Of a DNA stretch of 5,892 bases, positions 1-5,892 are shown piece by piece. The position numbers and the translations under genes are program-made. Below the pieces are notes generated by a model that did not search any database, was not told the DNA's origin, and worked only from the letters and a program-made list of their open reading frames with translations. Position 1 is the stretch's first letter, and each line of letters starts with the position of its first letter. Origin of the DNA: Gammaproteobacteria bacterium (GTDB lineage Bacteria; Pseudomonadota; Gammaproteobacteria; Xanthomonadales; Xanthomonadaceae); NCBI GenBank assembly GCA_024642445.1, contig JAHEBG010000024.1, forward strand, positions 1 through 5,892. The letters are read 5' to 3'.

Positions 1-98
1 CCACACATCAGTCGGTCATCACAGTAATGGATGCGGCCGGGCAGCTCGGTTTCCGCAAGTTATCGATTGCCACAACGCCGGAGAAACAGGGTGAATAA
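1..98 (+). CDS. exbD: ExbD/TolR-family protein, C-terminal end (partial)
   Basis: Reading from base 3, the frame encodes about 31 residues that end at TAA 96-98. They contain VITVMDAAGQLGF followed by KLSIAT, which resembles the conserved C-terminus of ExbD/TolR proteins (a 'VMDxAxxxGxxxxxIAT'-like periplasmic segment). By family knowledge, ExbD is a single-pass inner-membrane protein that forms with ExbB the proton-driven motor energising TonB-dependent outer-membrane transport. The membrane anchor and its catalytic Asp lie upstream of the window and cannot be checked. An exbB-exbD pair directly before msbA/lpxK is a known arrangement in some Gammaproteobacteria, which supports the call. The last 8 nt overlap the proposed msbA GTG start. 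TolR is the main alternative; neighbourhood favours ExbD. Confidence 0.75.
   Translation, partial: THQSVITVMDAAGQLGFRKLSIATTPEKQGE
80..83 (+). promoter_or_regulatory. Ribosome binding site for msbA (decides the GTG start)
   Basis: GGAG lies 7 nt before the GTG at 91-93, inside the end of exbD. This is a good Shine-Dalgarno match at normal spacing. The in-frame ATG at 31 has no comparable purine-rich site and would add 20 basic, MsbA-unlike residues that merely read exbD in another frame. Confidence 0.65.
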
Positions 99-1854
99 TC
101 CGGAGATCGTAGAGCATTCCGCATGGAAAGTGTATCGAAGGCTTTTGGGCTACGTATCAGCCTATTGGCCATTTCTCGCGATTGCGGTTGTAGGCATGGT
201 GATTGAGGCCCTGTCAGCGGCAGGTTTTACGTATTTAATGAAGCCGATGGTGGACGAAACCTTTGTAGCCAAGGATCCGGCAGTTCGATGGAGCCTGCCC
301 CTGACCATTCTCGGTTTATTCATCGTGCGCGGTATCGCCACCTGGGTTACCGACTACGGCATGGCCCGCACCGGACGCAGTGTGGTTCTGGATCTGCGCC
401 AGCAGGTACTCAACAAATTTCTGCGGATGTCGAGCAGTCGCTTCGATGGCGAACCGATTCCGGCATTGGTCAGCCGGCTGAACTACGATACCGAACAGGT
501 CGCACAGGCCAGCAGCGAAGCCATCAAGATAACGCTTACCGACACACTGACCATTATCGCCATGATTGCGGTGATGTTGAACGAAAGTGTCAAGGTCACT
601 TTGGCAGTGTTGATTATCGCGCCTGTCATTGCCTATATTTCCGGAAAGGTCGGACGCCGCTACCGTCGTATCAATCGTGGCATTCAAGAAGGTGTCGGCC
701 ACATGGCGCAGGCCGCCGAGGAGGTGCTCTCGGCACAGCAGGAAGTCAAGATCTACGGTATGCAGGAGGCAGAAGAAAAGCGCTATGCCGCATTGGCGCG
801 CAACAATCTGCGAATGCATCTGAAAGTCGAATCAACCCGTGCCAGTGCGTCATCCATGGTGCAAGTACTGGCTGCCAGTGCACTGGCGGCAATTTTGCTG
901 ATCGCCGGTCAGGAAGCCATGCAGGGCAGGATGACCGCCGGATCTTTCGTATTGCTGATGACATCGATGATGGCGCTATTGCCGTCATTGAAGCGCATTA
1001 CCAATGTACAGAGTATCATCCAGCGCGGCGTGGCTGCCAGCGAGCGCCTGTTTTCAACGCTTGACCAGCCGGACGAGCCAGATCAGGGCACTATCGAGAT
1101 TGCCCGTGCCAAGGGTGATATTGTTTTTCAGGGCGTTTCGGTGCACTACCGGGCCGATGAACGCCCGGCACTGCGCAATGTCCATTTCCAAGCCAGGCCG
1201 GGTACCGTGACTGCTATCGTTGGCCGTTCCGGCAGCGGTAAGTCCACACTCATACGTTTGTTGCCTCGTTTCTATCAGCCCAGCGCCGGTCAGATCCTGC
1301 TTGACGGTATCGATATCCGGGAATTCGGGCTTTCATCGTTAAGGCGTCAGATTGCATTGGTCAGTCAGCAAGTCATGCTGTTCGATGACTCGGTATTGGC
1401 CAATGTCCGCTATGGGCGTGTCGATGCCAGTGAAGATGAAGTCTGGCAGGCGCTGCGTGCCGCCAATGCCGAAGAGTTCGTGCTGAAACTGCCGGAAGGT
1501 ATACTTACCAAACTGGGCGAGCGCGGCAATCGCCTCAGTGGCGGACAAAAACAGCGTTTGGCAATCGCCCGTGCCATTTTGAAAGATGCGCCCATACTCA
1601 TTCTGGATGAAGCCACTGCGGCACTGGATAACGAGTCCGAACGTTTGGTTCAAGAAGCGCTGTCGCATCTGATTCCTGACCGCACCACCTTGATCATTGC
1701 GCATCGTCTATCAACGGTAGAGCATGCCGATCAGGTGCTGGTGTTGGATGAAGGCGCACTGGTGGAGTCGGGTACCCATACGCAATTGCTGGCCCAGGGC
1801 GGGCTCTACAGCCATCTGTACAAAATGCAGTTCAGGGAATCGGATGGCGCATGA
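91..1854 (+). CDS. msbA: Lipid A-core flippase MsbA (ABC exporter)
   Basis: Half-transporter of 587 residues (E. coli MsbA is 582) that acts as an inner-membrane homodimer, flipping lipid A-core from the cytoplasmic to the periplasmic leaflet with ATP. The N-terminal half has about six hydrophobic helices (roughly 26-50, 67-90, 150-170, 171-195, 256-273, 284-303). The ABC domain is complete: A-loop Tyr353, Walker A GRSGSGKS at 378-385 with Lys384, Q-loop Gln426, signature LSGGQKQR at 482-489, Walker B ending at Asp506 with catalytic Glu507, and H-loop His538. These positions are within one or two residues of the E. coli ones. The D-loop reads ATAALD where E. coli has ATSALD. GTG at 91 is preferred over ATG at 31 because of the upstream GGAG and because residues S10-A-W and Y15-R-R-L-L then match the usual MsbA N-terminus. 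The gene overlaps exbD by 8 nt and lpxK by 4 nt, suggesting translational coupling. Another lipid exporter is possible, but the adjacent lpxK makes MsbA very likely. Confidence 0.95.
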   Translation: MNNPEIVEHSAWKVYRRLLGYVSAYWPFLAIAVVGMVIEALSAAGFTYLMKPMVDETFVAKDPAVRWSLPLTILGLFIVRGIATWVTDYGMARTGRSVVLDLRQQVLNKFLRMSSSRFDGEPIPALVSRLNYDTEQVAQASSEAIKITLTDTLTIIAMIAVMLNESVKVTLAVLIIAPVIAYISGKVGRRYRRINRGIQEGVGHMAQAAEEVLSAQQEVKIYGMQEAEEKRYAALARNNLRMHLKVESTRASASSMVQVLAASALAAILLIAGQEAMQGRMTAGSFVLLMTSMMALLPSLKRITNVQSIIQRGVAASERLFSTLDQPDEPDQGTIEIARAKGDIVFQGVSVHYRADERPALRNVHFQARPGTVTAIVGRSGSGKSTLIRLLPRFYQPSAGQILLDGIDIREFGLSSLRRQIALVSQQVMLFDDSVLANVRYGRVDASEDEVWQALRAANAEEFVLKLPEGILTKLGERGNRLSGGQKQRLAIARAILKDAPILILDEATAALDNESERLVQEALSHLIPDRTTLIIAHRLSTVEHADQVLVLDEGALVESGTHTQLLAQGGLYSHLYKMQFRESDGA

Positions 1855-2795
1855 TGGCAGGCATTGAGTCCAAGCTCAATGCAGTCTGGTATGGCAACGC
1901 CACGGTGCCATGGCCGCTTAGGCTGCTTTCAAGGCTTTACGGCTGGTTGTTACCACTCAGGGCCAGAATCAGTTCGGAATCGCTGCGTGTTCCGGTCGTG
2001 GTGGTGGGCAATTTTACCTTAGGGGGTACCGGCAAAACCCCGTTAATTATCGCTTTGGTGCAATTTCTGCAAAGCCAGGGGTTTAAGCCAGGCGTCGTTA
2101 GTCGCGGCTATGGCCGCACCTCCAAAGACTCACGCAGTGTCGATTCAGAAAGTTCTGCCGAGACCGTGGGCGATGAGCCGCTTTTGATTGCGCGCATAAC
2201 TCGCGCGCCGGTTAGAGTGGATGTTGATCGCAGAGCAGCGGCAGAATATTTGATTGGTTTGGGTTGTACCGTGATCGTGTCCGATGACGGCCTTCAGCAT
2301 CACCGCTTGCCACGCACTGTGGAAATTGAAGTGCTGGATGCCGCCCGCGGTTACGGCAACGGCCATTTGTTGCCGGCAGGGCCTTTACGGGAGCCGGTGC
2401 GCCCCGTGGATTTTAAGGTGAAAAACGGCCAATCGGCAGACATAGACGGTTGCTATGGCATGTCATTGTCTATAGAGCCCTGTTACAACCTGGCTACCCG
2501 CGAGAGCAGGCACCTGAATACATTTGAAGGCTTGTCCGTGCATGCCGTCGCGGGTATCGGCAATCCGGAGCGTTTCTTTACTGCCTTGACCGATGCTGGG
2601 GTTCGTGCCCATTGCACGGCGTATCCCGATCACCATCGCTTCCAGCCCGACGATTTGCCGGCTGGAACGGTACTGATGACTGAGAAAGATGCGGTTAAGG
2701 TATTTGCCGGAAGCCGAGTAGACCTTTGGGCTGTTCCAGTGCGTGCAAGGCTCAGCGCGGAATTTCTCCAAGACTTCCTTCGGCGCGTACAATAA
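1851..2795 (+). CDS. lpxK: Tetraacyldisaccharide 4'-kinase LpxK
   Basis: Protein of 314 residues (E. coli LpxK 328) that phosphorylates the 4'-position of the lipid A disaccharide to give lipid IV-A, at the cytoplasmic face of the inner membrane. Visible family features are an N-terminal amphipathic/hydrophobic stretch (about 20-36, rich in Leu and Trp) that would dock to the membrane; the P-loop GGTGKTP at 58-64 with Lys62 and Thr63; SRGYGR at 84-89; GDEP with Asp108, matching the proposed catalytic Asp of Aquifex LpxK; SDDGLQH at 144-150; the YPDHHRF segment at 258-264, in the region of the conserved His; and TEKDAVK at 277-283. The ATG at 1851 overlaps the msbA stop in an ATGA; a second ATG follows immediately at 1854, so either could be used. 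The upstream ribosome site is weak (GGA at 1842-1844), so coupling to msbA translation is likely. A perfect hairpin lies in codons 4-11. Confidence 0.96.
   Translation: MMAGIESKLNAVWYGNATVPWPLRLLSRLYGWLLPLRARISSESLRVPVVVVGNFTLGGTGKTPLIIALVQFLQSQGFKPGVVSRGYGRTSKDSRSVDSESSAETVGDEPLLIARITRAPVRVDVDRRAAAEYLIGLGCTVIVSDDGLQHHRLPRTVEIEVLDAARGYGNGHLLPAGPLREPVRPVDFKVKNGQSADIDGCYGMSLSIEPCYNLATRESRHLNTFEGLSVHAVAGIGNPERFFTALTDAGVRAHCTAYPDHHRFQPDDLPAGTVLMTEKDAVKVFAGSRVDLWAVPVRARLSAEFLQDFLRRVQ
1861..1882 (+). repeat. Perfect inverted repeat (hairpin) just inside lpxK
   Basis: GCATTGAG at 1861-1868 and CTCAATGC at 1875-1882 are exact reverse complements separated by a 6-nt loop (TCCAAG). No T-run follows, so it is not an intrinsic terminator. 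It begins 10 nt after the first base of the lpxK ATG and 7 nt past the msbA stop. Any effect on lpxK translation or mRNA stability is inference; it may be a chance product of codons 4-11. Confidence 0.5.
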
Positions 2796-2800
2796 CAGCC

Positions 2801-3571
2801 ATGAATACGCCTCCTGCCTTCACTGTTGCCATCCCTTCACGTTATGCGTCCACGCGCCTTCCGGGCAAGCCGCTGCAGCTGATTGGCGGTAAGCCGATGA
2901 TTGTGCATGTTGCCGAGGCTGCTTTGCGTGCTGGCGCATCGGAGGTGGTCATCGCCACCGATGATGCTCGTATTGCCGAAGCTGTACGCATGGATTCCGT
3001 CACGGTATGCATGACATCTTCCGAGCATCGTTCCGGGTCGGATCGATTGGCCGAATGTGCGGATACTTTGGCCTGGCCGGATTCCCGGATTGTGGTCAAC
3101 CTTCAGGGCGATGAGCCATTTGCGCCATCGGAATGCATACGGCAAGTGGCGGCATTGTTGCAGAGTAGCGGTGCCGAAATGGCCACGCTGGCGGTACCGA
3201 TTTACCTGCCCTCGGAATTCAACGATCCTAACACCGTGAAGTTGGTACGCAACAGCAAAAACGAAGCTCTGTATTTCAGCCGTGCGCCGGTGCCCTGGCC
3301 TCGTGATCTGCCAGGAAAGGTGCCTGCCGGTGCGTTGCGGCATATCGGTATTTATGCCTATACGGCAGGATTTCTGAAAAAATTCAGCCGGCTGCCAGCC
3401 ACTGCGCTGGAAATTTGCGAATCCTTGGAGCAACTGCGAGCACTCGAAAACGGTTACCGTATCGCAGTAGAACCGGCGCTTGCCGATTTTCCGCCAGGCG
3501 TGGATACTCTAAGTGATCTTGAAGCGGCAAACCGACATTGGCTTTCCATCGCCGAAAGGCCGTTGGGATGA
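2801..3571 (+). CDS. kdsB: 3-deoxy-manno-octulosonate cytidylyltransferase (CMP-Kdo synthetase)
   Basis: Cytosolic enzyme of 256 residues (E. coli KdsB 248) that joins CTP and Kdo to give CMP-Kdo, the donor for Kdo addition to lipid IV-A. Diagnostic segments are the N-terminal nucleotide-binding signature [16 protein letters not shown] at residues 10-25, ATDD at 52-55, the [16 protein letters not shown] stretch that corresponds to CMTxxxHxSGTxRLAE in E. coli, NLQGDEPF with the metal-binding Asp at 104, the HIGIYAY strand, and [10 protein letters not shown] near the C-terminus. The ATG at 2801 was chosen because it starts right before the signature. The frame is open upstream to a TTG at 2726, but that extension lies wholly in lpxK and looks unlike the family. 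Only 5 nt separate it from lpxK and there is no clear ribosome site, so coupling to lpxK is likely. It ends in three consecutive different stop codons (TGA TAA TAG). Confidence 0.96.
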   Translation: MNTPPAFTVAIPSRYASTRLPGKPLQLIGGKPMIVHVAEAALRAGASEVVIATDDARIAEAVRMDSVTVCMTSSEHRSGSDRLAECADTLAWPDSRIVVNLQGDEPFAPSECIRQVAALLQSSGAEMATLAVPIYLPSEFNDPNTVKLVRNSKNEALYFSRAPVPWPRDLPGKVPAGALRHIGIYAYTAGFLKKFSRLPATALEICESLEQLRALENGYRIAVEPALADFPPGVDTLSDLEAANRHWLSIAERPLG

Positions 3572-3575
3572 TAAT

Positions 3576-3581
3576 AGGGAG
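3576..3581 (+). promoter_or_regulatory. Ribosome binding site of the thioredoxin-NHL gene
   Basis: AGGGAG lies 6 nt before the ATG at 3588 and is the best Shine-Dalgarno match in the window. It overlaps the third tandem stop of kdsB and sets the start at 3588 rather than the in-frame GTG at 3513, which lies deep inside kdsB. It suggests this gene is translated independently of kdsB. Confidence 0.75.
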
Positions 3582-3587
3582 CCTCCA

Positions 3588-5009
3588 ATGAGTGCTAATC
3601 GTGCGCCGGAATTCTGTCAGAGCCTGTCTTGGGTCAATGCCGATCCGCAGACCATGGCCTCTCAGCGCGGCCGTATTGTACTGGTGTACTTCTGGTCTGC
3701 CAGCTCTGTGTATTGCCATAATCTCCTGAATGATTTAATGCGATTGCAGGGAAGGCACCCCGACGCATTATCTGTAATTGCCCTGCATATTCCTAAGTTC
3801 ACTGCCGAGCACGAGCCGAAAACGCTTGCCGATATCTGTGCCCGATTGGATGTGCAGCTGCCGGTAGCAAACGATACTTTGTGGTCTTCGTGGCAGCATT
3901 ACGGCATCAGCGCTTGGCCTACGGTGGTATTGGTGGATCCTGAAGGCAATCGGGCAGGTGATTTCAGTGGCGATGACATTTTTCCGCAATTGGAGTCCGC
4001 GGTATCCGAACTGTTGCCGAAATCTTCTCAGCATCCGAAGCCCAGGGCATTGCAAGCCAAGCCCAAGCCGAAAGTATTCAGTACGCTTTTCTGTCCGTCG
4101 GGTCTGATGTTGCATAACGATCTCCTGTACATCGTCGATTCCGGTCATCATCGGGTACTGGAGTGCAATAAAGAGGGCGCGGTAAAGCGTGTATTTGGTA
4201 ACGGCTTGCCTTTATTTCTGGATGGAATGGCCGCCGAAGCCAGTTTCAATCGTCCGAATGCCATTCGCGTGAACCGTGAATATTTATATGTGGCCGATAC
4301 CGGAAACCATGCCGTACGCAGAATTCATTTGTTATCGGGTGTAGTAGATACACTGATCGGCAATGGCAAACCCGGGCTTGCTTCGGAACAGGTCATCAAA
4401 AGCCATTTCGATGTACAACTCAATAATCCTTGGTCACTGTATGTCCATCAGGATCTGCTGGTCATAGCTGAAGCCGGTAATAACCTGTTAAGCCAGGTCA
4501 ACCTCTCGAGCGGCCAGTTCAGCCATTTGGCAGGAAACGGTGGTTTTGCTCTGCAGGACGGAGTTAGCGACAAAGCCCGCATGGCACACCCTCTAGGGAT
4601 TAGCGGTGACCGCACAACCCTGTTCTTGGTGGAAGGCGCATCTTCCAGTCTACGTACGGTAGCGGTCCCCGAAGGCCGTGTGAATACCCTGGTAGGGCAG
4701 GGTCTGTATCAGTTCAGCAATGCCGATGGCCCGCGCATCACTGCCGGCTTGCAGCACCCAACAGCGGTTTTTGCCGATGACGCAAGGCAGACGCTCTGGA
4801 TTGCTGATGCCTACAATCATAAAATCCGCGCTTACAACTTGAAGACGCAAGTGCTATCTACGTTGCCGATGTCACAGTCTATTCAGAACCCTTGCGCTTT
4901 GGTGGCTGATGCGGAATCGCTTTGGATTGCAGATAGCGCGGGAAGCCATATCTACCGTTATTTCTTCGATACCGAATACCTTTCGCGTCTCAGCATCCAA
5001 CTGGCGTAA
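3588..5009 (+). CDS. Thioredoxin-like domain/NHL beta-propeller protein (NHLRC2-like), CxxC replaced by SxxC
   Basis: Protein of 473 residues with no signal peptide or membrane helix, so probably cytoplasmic. Residues about 10-143 form a thioredoxin-like domain: strand RIVLVYFW (29-36), an active-site loop SASSVYC (37-43), a helix, and the cis-proline segment ISAWPTVVLVDPEG (107-120, Pro111). Where NHLRC2-type proteins have CxxC, this one has Ser40-Val-Tyr-Cys43, so the attacking cysteine is gone and only the second remains. A Lys/Pro-rich linker (about 144-163) leads to an NHL propeller that I read as six blades, near 166-205, 217-260, 274-318, 333-372, 388-425 and 432-462. Hallmarks are YIVDSGHHRV, LYVADTGNHAVRRI and LWIADAYNHKIRAY, plus GNG or GQG turns between blades; blade 4 is degenerate. 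The C-terminal beta-domain of animal NHLRC2 (about 726 residues) is absent. Function is not known. The gene sits 16 nt after kdsB and 5 nt before uvrC. Domain calls are firm; a redox role is doubtful. Confidence 0.85.
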   Translation: MSANRAPEFCQSLSWVNADPQTMASQRGRIVLVYFWSASSVYCHNLLNDLMRLQGRHPDALSVIALHIPKFTAEHEPKTLADICARLDVQLPVANDTLWSSWQHYGISAWPTVVLVDPEGNRAGDFSGDDIFPQLESAVSELLPKSSQHPKPRALQAKPKPKVFSTLFCPSGLMLHNDLLYIVDSGHHRVLECNKEGAVKRVFGNGLPLFLDGMAAEASFNRPNAIRVNREYLYVADTGNHAVRRIHLLSGVVDTLIGNGKPGLASEQVIKSHFDVQLNNPWSLYVHQDLLVIAEAGNNLLSQVNLSSGQFSHLAGNGGFALQDGVSDKARMAHPLGISGDRTTLFLVEGASSSLRTVAVPEGRVNTLVGQGLYQFSNADGPRITAGLQHPTAVFADDARQTLWIADAYNHKIRAYNLKTQVLSTLPMSQSIQNPCALVADAESLWIADSAGSHIYRYFFDTEYLSRLSIQLA

Positions 5010-5014
5010 GCAGC

Positions 5015-5892
5015 ATGTCGGTCGAAATACCGTCTTCATTCGATGGCAAAGCCTTCGTGGCTGATTTGCCGACCGCGCCCGGGGTGTACCGCATGTATGC
5101 CGGCGATGATGCCGTGCTTTACGTAGGCAAGGCCGGCAGTCTGCGCAAGCGGGTGGCGAATTACTTTCGTGATGATCTGGGCTCCAAGCGCATTGCGCAC
5201 ATGGTCAAGCAGATTCAGCGTATGGAAATCACCGTTACCCGTACCGAAGCGGAAGCGTTGATTCTGGAAAACCAGCTGATCAAATCATTGAAGCCACGAT
5301 ACAACATCCTGCTTAGGGACGATAAAAGCTATCCCTACGTGGTCATCACCGAGGAGACCTGGCCGAGAATTAGCTTTCACCGGGGTTCGAGGACATTGCC
5401 CGGAACCTATTTTGGTCCGTATCCAAGCGTTACCGCAGTCCGTAATACGCTCGATTTGATGCAGAAGATATTCAAACTGCGAACCTGTGAGAATGCCGTT
5501 TTCCGGAACCGTTCAAGACCCTGTCTTCAGCATCAAATAGGGCGCTGCAGTGCGCCTTGCGTAGGGCTTGTAGGCGCAAGGGAGTACGATGCCAGCATTA
5601 AGCGTGCGGCAATGTTCTTGAACGGCCGAAGCGGCGAATTGGTCGACGATCTGACCGCTGCAATGGAAGCGGCCAGCACACGCCTTGAATTCGAACATGC
5701 CGCGGGTCTGCGCGACACCATTGCCAATATTCGTACGGTTCAGGCCAAACAGTATGTGGAGGGCGACCAGGTCGATATGGATGTTCTGGCGGCCGTGATC
5801 GAGGGTGGGGCGGCCTGTGTCATGAGTCTCGGTTTCCGAAATGGCCTTAGTTTCGGAACCCGGGCGTATTTTCCGAAGTGCAATGGTGCGGA
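5015..5892 (+). CDS. uvrC: UvrABC excinuclease subunit C, N-terminal part (cut by window end)
   Basis: Open from ATG 5015 to the window end, giving 292 complete codons of a protein usually near 610 residues. UvrC joins the UvrB-DNA complex in nucleotide excision repair and cuts on both sides of the lesion. The GIY-YIG nuclease domain that makes the 3' incision is intact: GVY at 23-25, YVG at 36-38, Lys39, Arg46 (equivalent to the catalytic Arg42 of E. coli), Tyr50, metal-binding Glu85 and Asn97. Four cysteines at 158, 170, 178 and 182 match those reported to hold an iron-sulfur cluster in E. coli UvrC. The UvrB-binding UVR motif lies at about 208-243 (LEFEHAAGLRD). The RNase H-like 5'-incision domain and the helix-hairpin-helix region lie beyond the window. 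The start is 5 nt after the preceding stop with little Shine-Dalgarno sequence, so translation may depend on the upstream gene. Confidence 0.96.
   Translation, partial: MSVEIPSSFDGKAFVADLPTAPGVYRMYAGDDAVLYVGKAGSLRKRVANYFRDDLGSKRIAHMVKQIQRMEITVTRTEAEALILENQLIKSLKPRYNILLRDDKSYPYVVITEETWPRISFHRGSRTLPGTYFGPYPSVTAVRNTLDLMQKIFKLRTCENAVFRNRSRPCLQHQIGRCSAPCVGLVGAREYDASIKRAAMFLNGRSGELVDDLTAAMEAASTRLEFEHAAGLRDTIANIRTVQAKQYVEGDQVDMDVLAAVIEGGAACVMSLGFRNGLSFGTRAYFPKCNGA

Noticed and set aside
316..819. A 167-codon antisense open frame across msbA
   Set aside because: It is a shadow of the MsbA membrane domain. The Cys/His-rich look comes from reading msbA codons backwards, not from a zinc-binding pattern.
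288..1064. A 258-codon open frame in another + frame inside msbA
   Set aside because: It lies wholly within a clearly conserved MsbA coding region. Its product is rich in Arg, His and Gln with no recognisable motif, typical of an out-of-frame reading of GC-rich DNA.
1612..1629. MsbA D-loop reads ATAALD instead of ATSALD
   Set aside because: The Ser to Ala change is a common, functional variant across ABC transporters, and all catalytic residues are present, so it does not suggest loss of activity.
2837..3433. A 198-codon antisense open frame across kdsB
   Set aside because: The opposite strand encodes an intact KdsB with all its motifs. The antisense product shows no domain and there is no sign of its own ribosome site.
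3513..3587. N-terminal extension of the NHL protein from GTG 3513
   Set aside because: The extra 25 residues overlap the conserved C-terminus of KdsB, and a strong AGGGAG site sits right before ATG 3588.
4927..4954. Possible promoter (TTGCAG, 16 nt, TATCTA) before uvrC
   Set aside because: Each hexamer keeps only about half of the sigma-70 consensus. Matches of this quality are expected by chance in coding DNA.
5555..5581. Inverted repeat CCTTGCG/CGCAAGG with a 13-nt spacer in uvrC
   Set aside because: The stem is only 7 bp with a long loop, lies inside conserved UvrC coding sequence next to the cysteine cluster, and has no T-run. Probably chance.

Overview
The window is one tightly packed, single-strand (+) stretch from a Gram-negative bacterium. 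It carries lipid A/Kdo genes and an ExbD-like TonB-system subunit. The gene set exbD-msbA-lpxK-kdsB and the close similarity of the MsbA and UvrC motifs to the E. coli proteins point to Gammaproteobacteria. Base composition is moderately GC-rich by eye (low to mid 50s percent, not computed). I cannot name the genus.

Layout, left to right: the last 31 codons of an ExbD-like protein (ending at 98); msbA, the lipid A-core flippase (GTG start at 91, overlapping exbD by 8 nt, ending at 1854); lpxK, the lipid A 4'-kinase (1851-2795, overlapping msbA by ATGA); kdsB, the CMP-Kdo synthetase (2801-3571, 5 nt gap); a 473-residue protein with a thioredoxin-like fold joined to an NHL beta-propeller (3588-5009, 16 nt gap, clear ribosome binding site); and the first 292 codons of uvrC, the nucleotide excision repair endonuclease (5015 to the window end, 5 nt gap). 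There is no intergenic stretch longer than 16 nt. I see no tRNA, rRNA, mobile element, CRISPR array, convincing internal promoter or terminator, so the genes look like one co-transcribed unit whose promoter and end both lie outside the window.

Three of the genes work in one pathway. KdsB activates Kdo for transfer to lipid IV-A, LpxK makes lipid IV-A by 4'-phosphorylation, and MsbA flips the finished lipid A-core across the inner membrane. ExbD belongs to a proton-motive-force motor for outer-membrane transport. UvrC is a DNA repair enzyme with no direct link to these.

The least conventional element is the thioredoxin-NHL protein. It resembles the bacterial relatives of NHLRC2, but the usual CxxC is SxxC (Ser40-Val-Tyr-Cys43) while the cis-proline loop is kept, so classical dithiol chemistry should be lost. 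Its role in an envelope/repair operon is unknown. Smaller points of note are a perfect 8-bp hairpin just inside lpxK, three different stop codons in tandem after kdsB, and the absence of the small ycaR/trm112-type gene that often separates lpxK and kdsB.
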